Source: Karalla daura
Taxonomy: Eukaryota; Chordata; Actinopteri; Chaetodontiformes; Leiognathidae
Assembly (NCBI GenBank): GCA_029224185.1
Contig: CM055199.1
Span: 19,222,267 to 19,286,266, forward strand
Direction: 5' to 3'
Length of the DNA stretch: 64,000 nucleotides
Positions 59,786 to 64,000 of the stretch are shown here, piece after piece (the first letter of the stretch is position 1; the number at the start of each line of letters is the position of its first letter). The position numbers and the translations under genes were made by a program. The notes below the pieces were generated by a model. That model did not search any database and was not told the DNA's origin. It saw only the letters and a program-made list of their open reading frames with translations.

Positions 59786-62700
59786 TTAGACACCTGATGT
59801 GTGTCGATCTGCGGATTCTTCCCAGCGGCTCCGCTCCAGGATGCAGATACTGAGCGTCCTTGGGGTTAGTGATGAGCACCGCAGGCCACTGCTCGAAGCT
59901 CAGGTCAGAGAAGCTCAGCAGGTCGTGGTCGAAGGCCAGGACCCGGTACCTGGAGGGAGACGTGACACAGACTACAGAGTTAAGCATGCCTAGCGGCAGA
60001 GGGGATGCCATTCAAGATGATTCATGGAGGTTTTAGACTATGTTAGCTTCAGTATGAATACGGCAAACAGTGACGGTGTTGACTCAAAGCTGGGAAATAA
60101 AGCGCTGTGTGTATTGTACGCTGTCCAAACAATCCCACCTTCAGTTAATGTTAGCTGTGAGAGGTCTCCTGACTGCTCCAGTCAAAGGCAAAAAACACAT
60201 TTTAAAAGTGACATTTCCTCCCAAAGCAGGAGAGATGCACATTTTTAGACTTCTGCATGTTTAATCTGAGACCTTTCACTATCTTCTATCGATTTTTTTT
60301 TGCCTTTCCAGTGTCTTGCGGACAACCTGTAAAGGGATCACATTCAAGATTGGCAGATAAGATAAAAGAAATGCTGAAAGGATCGGGCTGCCTTCTCTAA
60401 CCTGCGGTTGTCCATCCAGTCGCCCAGCTCCAGCTCCAGAGTGCCCTGTGGATGTCTGCTGTGGAGGACGGGCATCAGGCCGCCCAGCGTGTGCAGGTGG
60501 CCACAGAGGTAGGCCACTGCAGATCTGAGGCACACAGAGCCCAAATATTCTTTTATTCATTTCATTTTTTTAAATGCCGTCATAATACACTGACAAGCCG
60601 CTGTCACATGGAGCCATCACCACACACATTCAGCACGGTGAAATTAGAGCGAGCTGCCAATCAACTGGCTGACGTGAAGCAGTGGGACCGAGCGGCTACA
60701 GTTCCTCCTACACACGGCCGGTCGGGCGACAGAACTGGTCGGTTGAGCCTCTCACCTCATCAGGTCCCGGACTCCAGGAGAGGGGGAGACGATGGTGGAT
60801 GTGGTGTAGTGGCCGAACCAGATCGACTGGTTGCTTTTCAGACTCTCAGCTCTGAACGTGTCCAGCAGGTCCATCTGGGTCTGTCACAGATGAAGGAGGG
60901 AAAACGTGGTAAGACGTTCCATTACAGCCATACTGGACTGTGTGGAAGACCTTCATTAAGTCCACTGAGGACGGACAGAAAACATCACAAACTAACATCC
61001 TAACATCTTTAAAGACTCGCCCCACCCCTCCCATCCTTCACTTGAACTGTTGCAAGAAACGCTACAGATCCAAAAAGTAAACACTGAAAAGTTTATAGAC
61101 AGCTTCTATCTATGAAGCAATCACCACACTGGAGTCTGAGCTGAAACATCCCCCCAAAAACACTATTATAGAACCCATTATAAAGTGCAATAATAATGTA
61201 CTATGAGCGCTTTCAGACTCTTTAAGCACACTGTCTGTATGGCTTGCTGTGTGTTCAGTGTAATGACAATAAAGGCACCATAAAACATTCAAAATGCTGT
61301 ATGCTTTGTGCTATTTTCTATTTGCTGTGCACTGTTTACACTGGTTGTCAATGAGCAAGCTTAAATTATGCAGCCTTTAAAGAATCCCAACGCGTCCTTG
61401 CTTTTGTGATGTTAGCTGGGTCCAGAGAAGCTTCCAGACGGCTGTACCTGATTGAGAATACCGAAGAAATTGTACGGCCGCTTGGGTCCCGGAGTCAGAG
61501 TGGCGTCCGCACAGACAAACGAGTAGTTGCCAAAGGAGGTTTTGTGGACGTAGTGGAAGGATCCGACTTTCTGGTTGGCCGAATATTTCCTGAAGGACAA
61601 AGGTCAGCGTGAGCCACGAGACGCTGCGGACCGAGATGGAGCCGGCGGCTCCGAGCCCCGACAGCCTGCTCGGAAAATTGAATGCATCTAAAATAAATAA
61701 ATAAATTAGCCTCGCATGGGAGATAGAGTCTGTCTCGCAGGAGGACGGCATTAGGGACATCGAGGAGATAAAAGATCAATCAGCATTAACAGAGGCAGCA
61801 AAGTCACATAAAACATCATTTGTGTCAGAAATACAAGGGAGCCGGTCTGCTCGTGTGGATTCTGCTTCTATTTTGGTCCCCAGGAGGCTCAGACAGCTTG
61901 AATTATTGTCAATAAGTAGGTCTGCAACTTCACATGCTTCACAGGCATTTAAGATACCATGTGCTCTGCCACTCTGCAGAGAGAAAAATACATGCGAGCA
62001 GGCTCAGACTGTCACAGGACTGACATATGCATCGAGCATCTTGCACTGACCTGTAGTAATTGTTGGTGCTGTCCAGGGATATGATGTTGAAGGCGTCTGT
62101 GAAAAGAGGCGAGAATGTGAGATTTAGCAGAGACGTAAAGGAGTTTCGCTGACAGGGCGACGGCTTTAAGACACGCTGCAGTGTCAGGTGGGGAAATTCC
62201 CTGTGGAACCGACCCCTGCAGTATTTAATCCAGGAATCAGATTCGCTCGTGTTACAGACGGATATCGAGCACAATCTGCTGTTTCCACGGAACAGATAAA
62301 CCGGGTGGACGGGTCATCAACAGCGGCAATCAATGATAGCAAATCTCTGCCGAGGAGAAACTCAAGATCCAATGGCCTTCTTTTCTTTGATAGCTACAAA
62401 GAAAGCATATCTTGTTTCACGTCTAATAGCTTCAGTAAGTGAGGGGGTGGGGTGGGGGGGCACAGGGGCAGGATGACTTCCGCATGTGTTGCGAAAATGC
62501 ACCACAGTTAATGGATTCCTCTCAAACAAAACCAAACACTCTCCTTACACCCCTTGGATGCTTCAGTTTGAGGAGAAGAAGGAGCAAAGAAGTGCTGCGG
62601 TTAATTACCATGGTTTCCACGGATGTCTATCCACCTGGTGCGCTCCATCACACGGGACCTCTTCAGGATGTTGTGGTAGGCCTGCCACTCCACCTCGTGC

Positions 62701-62972
62701 TGGAGGGAACCCACTTTGCTCTCCGTTTTCGCATCAGTCAGATCCCCTGTGGAGCAGGGAGTAAGAAATGGCTGAGAAATAACATCTGGGAATCTTGGAA
62801 ACTTGGAAACCGGTCGCTCTCCTCACAGTACGAGAGCTTTGGATTAGGGAATCGTCGTACCTGTTGCGAGGACCAGAGCCGGCTTGATCACCTCTGTTGT
62901 TTCCGTGCAGAATTTCTCAAAGTCTGGGATGCGTTTGGGGTCATGAAATCGGCTGATGTGAATGTCAGACAC
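55089..62972 (-). CDS. tmem62: Transmembrane protein 62, phosphoesterase-like (partial, lacks N-terminal exon)
   Basis: TMEM62 is a multi-pass membrane protein with a calcineurin-like metallophosphoesterase domain; its substrate is not known to me. Twelve exons join in phase to 578 codons and a stop (human 643 aa). The missing 60-odd residues, with the N-terminal hydrophobic segment, lie beyond the right edge. Metal-site motifs are all kept: SDIHISRF (D-x-H), TGDLTDAK (GD), GNHDAFN (GNHD), WFGHYTTST (H) and CGHLHTLGG (G-H-x-H). After a beta-rich region (STHIRILAF, DSAGRSS) come hydrophobic segments: AAFISMMLLNVGVLLAFRF, YYSLLLFNLCTALG, YVVGVVQLLFFNMPL, LAVHLFMLLLLSWQAHSC and WALGLCLLLVY. The kept metal motifs favour an active enzyme. 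It converges on ptgr2. One exon has a (GU)n acceptor. Confidence 0.95.
56564..56682 (-). CDS. tmem62: tmem62 exon
   Basis: 119 bp encoding GPWFVGELIDGHSGACFAFG and FIDGHFLEGSLTYVVGVVQ. Acceptor TCATCCTCAG, donor CAA|GTGAGC. Confidence 0.95.
56811..56906 (-). CDS. tmem62: tmem62 membrane-segment exon
   Basis: 96 bp encoding YSQACMSLQLVSTMDTFYYS and LLLFNLCTALG. Acceptor CATCTCCAG, donor TTAG|GTGGGT. Confidence 0.93.
   Translation of the reverse strand, partial: DCTLKHVCRSSWSVQWTPSTTLCCCSTCAQP
56940..56997 (-). mobile_element. LINE 3' tail (minus orientation)
   Basis: TTTTATTGACTCCACACGGG is the reverse complement of the AATAAA-ending tail of a fish LINE. It lies in a tmem62 intron. Confidence 0.4.
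57209..57269 (+). repeat. (TG)n microsatellite
   Basis: About 26 TG units, then AGTGTGTG. On the tmem62 strand it reads (CA)n and lies about 430 nt downstream of the donor of exon 57696-57894. Confidence 0.95.
57696..57894 (-). CDS. tmem62: tmem62 exon with first C-terminal membrane segment
   Basis: 199 bp encoding DSAGRSS, FILLTDHYVLARAAF and a hydrophobic helix. The acceptor is preceded by an imperfect (GT)n repeat and only GGCCAG, so no pyrimidine tract is present. Donor AGAG|GTGAGC. Confidence 0.95.
57901..57949 (+). repeat. (CA)n microsatellite at a splice acceptor
   Basis: Interrupted CA repeat. On the tmem62 strand it is (GU)n, ending six bases before the exon. Confidence 0.95.
58176..58335 (-). 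CDS. tmem62: tmem62 exon, beta-sandwich region
   Basis: 160 bp encoding ILAFSEAPITAVHVSIDGEP and HTIRVKVE. Acceptor CTCTCTCAG, donor GAG|GTCAGG. Confidence 0.95.
59020..59290 (+). repeat. Dispersed repeat, acidic-frame family, copy 4
   Basis: One frame reads MERVHVQPYMSEPESKEDSD followed by TEEEP. It is the longest open copy of the family in the window and lies antisense in a tmem62 intron. Confidence 0.6.
59752..59783 (+). repeat. (CA)n microsatellite beside a splice donor
   Basis: About 16 CA units, reading (GU)16 on the tmem62 strand just after a donor. Confidence 0.93.
59794..59949 (-). CDS. tmem62: tmem62 exon, end of phosphoesterase domain
   Basis: 156 bp encoding YRVLAFDHDLLSFSDLSFEQ, WPAVLITNPKD and STHIR. 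The donor TCAG|GTGTCT is weak-looking and a (GU)16 tract follows 10 nt later. Confidence 0.95.
60402..60524 (-). CDS. tmem62: tmem62 exon with G-H-x-H motif
   Basis: 123 bp encoding AYLCGHLHTLGGLMPVLHSR and LELGDWMDNRR. Acceptor TGCCTCAG, donor GCAG|GTTAGA. Confidence 0.96.
60756..60880 (-). CDS. tmem62: tmem62 exon with GHY motif
   Basis: 125 bp encoding SIWFGHYTTSTIVSPSPGVR. Acceptor TGTGACAG, donor TGAG|GTGAGA. Confidence 0.95.
61196..61290 (+). mobile_element. LINE 3' tail
   Basis: GTGTAATGACAATAAAGGC is the characteristic end of fish RTE/Rex-like LINEs. Fragment only, in a tmem62 intron. Confidence 0.45.
61448..61589 (-). CDS. tmem62: tmem62 phosphoesterase exon
   Basis: 142 bp encoding KYSANQKVGSFHYVHKTSFG and GPKRPYNFFGILNQ. 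Acceptor GTCCTTCAG, donor CAG|GTACAG. Confidence 0.96.
62051..62096 (-). CDS. tmem62: tmem62 46-bp exon
   Basis: It encodes DAFNIISLDSTNNYYR with split codons at both ends. The first Asp completes GNHD. Donor ACAG|GTCAGT. Confidence 0.95.
62609..62746 (-). CDS. tmem62: tmem62 exon with GD and GNH motifs
   Basis: 138 bp, acceptor CTCCACAG, donor CATG|GTAATT. It encodes DLTDAKTESK, QHEVEWQAY and WIDIRGNH. Confidence 0.95.
62861..62972 (-). CDS. tmem62: tmem62 exon with D-x-H motif
   Basis: 112 bp, acceptor TTCTTCAAG, donor ACAG|GTACGA. It encodes VSDIHISRFHDPKR and IKPALVLATG. Confidence 0.94.
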
Positions 62973-64000
62973 CTTGAAGAAAAAACACGACACAAAATAA
63001 AACCAAAAGATTAGAGATGACCTCGGGTCTGGACCTTATCTCGACTTCATAACAACAGAGCAGGCATGGCGCTTGTACAACAGAGGGTGCAAAGTCTGAC
63101 CACAACTTACTGAGTTGCTGAACCACCTTTTTTTGACAATGACACAATTCTGTGGCCTGTGACCCATTTTGTCAATCATTTAGAAAGAGCTCATTGGGCG
63201 AACTACTAAGGCCAGTGTCGGCCACAGCTGGATGTTTATTTATTCAGATGTTATTTAACTAGGTTAGTCTCGCTGTGATCAAAGACCTCTATTGCATGGG
63301 AGACCAAGCAAAGACAGTTACAGTAGCTGAATCACACACACACAAATTCACACTTGACTGGATAATAGATTTTTCACTTGAGCTTTGAATTAATTGACAA
63401 TGTTTTGAAGTTGAGACAAGTGTGGCTAAATGAAAAAAAATCCTAGGACGTAGAAGCATCTTTTGGCAAAATAACGGACCTCGAACTGCCCCTAATACTC
63501 CGACCATTGTTCCGGGCATGGAGACCAGGATGAGGCGTCATGAAGACTATAAGAAGCACTATAAACCAGTCCTTGAACCAAAACTATTTCTTCAGTTGTA
63601 CATTGTTACATTCAGACCATGTCCAGTGAGCATGAAGAAAACACGTGCTAGAAGAACCGTTCCAAGTCCCAAAAAATCATTTACTGCTGATCATTCCAAG
63701 CATTAGCATCACTAATGAGTGGTCATGAAGACTAGATAAGCGTTTTATAAAACCAGTCCAAGGAAACCTTTCCTAATTGTTTCACGTGTGAATGGTCATG
63801 TAGACCAGAAGCACTGGAATAACCAGTCCCATAAACATTCTCCATTGTTATTTGATCCAAGAATTGGGAAAACTAGTAAGGCGCTAGAATAACCAGTCCC
63901 AGAACCAGAACAATTTACCACTGTGCAGTATCCCAAGCATTAGGACCCCTTTAAGATGTCATGAAGGCAGAAGCGCTCAATATAAAGACCAGCCCCAAAA
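62973..64000 (-). other. tmem62: tmem62 intron (5' part of gene off the right edge)
   Basis: No exon encoding the N-terminal signal-anchor of TMEM62 was found here. The stretch ends in a degenerate tandem repeat. Confidence 0.6.
63520..64000 (+). repeat. Degenerate minisatellite, unit about 70 bp
   Basis: The box AACCAGTCC recurs at 63564, 63751, 63821 and 63891, and in altered form at about 63985. It is preceded by TCATGAAGACTA/GAAGC-like boxes. The middle spacings are exactly 70 bp. The array continues past the window edge. Confidence 0.7.

Overview
The window is vertebrate nuclear DNA and most likely comes from a ray-finned (teleost) fish. Genes are split by GT-AG introns, several only 100-600 bp long. 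Short tandem repeats are very dense: CA/GT, GATA/GACA, GAAA, CTC and ATCC. There are several LINE 3' tails of the kind common in fish genomes. No bacterial or organellar features are present.

Four protein genes and one tRNA gene were rebuilt by joining exons at splice sites with matching phase. (1) crip1 (+), a single-LIM-domain protein: the last three coding exons lie at 2928-3977, with a poly(A) signal at 4401; the first exon is not in the window. (2) mideas, also called elmsan1 (-), the ELM2-SANT scaffold of the MiDAC histone deacetylase complex: complete, 12 coding exons from 39442 down to 17975 (1105 codons), a non-coding first exon ending at 42777, and a CpG-rich promoter near 42.8-43.2 kb. 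(3) tRNA-Val(AAC) (+) at 44103-44175. (4) ptgr2 (+), prostaglandin reductase 2: complete, 8 coding exons at 48303-52009 (347 aa). (5) tmem62 (-), a membrane protein with a calcineurin-like phosphoesterase domain: 12 coding exons from 62972 down to 55089 (578 aa); the N-terminal exon lies beyond the right edge.

Layout: 1-2927 looks like crip1 intron 1. 4.4-15.2 kb is intergenic and holds repeats, a tandem duplication that carries a MITE, and a candidate conserved enhancer near 10 kb. 15.2-43.2 kb is mideas with its probable 3'UTR. 43.2-47.8 kb is intergenic with the tRNA and another MITE copy. 47.8-52.4 kb is ptgr2. 52.5-64 kb is tmem62, convergent with ptgr2. mideas and ptgr2 are head-to-head neighbours, as on human 14q24.

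The genes do not form a pathway. crip1 is a zinc-binding LIM protein, mideas acts in nuclear chromatin deacetylation, ptgr2 in eicosanoid inactivation, and tmem62 is a poorly characterised membrane phosphoesterase-like protein. The most unusual signals are structural. Two exons in unrelated genes (crip1, tmem62) have a (GU)n repeat in place of the polypyrimidine tract and a complementary (CA)n repeat on the other side. Strong CTCF-like motifs lie at 15.1, 20.6 and 53.0 kb. A four-copy dispersed repeat carries a shared acidic reading frame.
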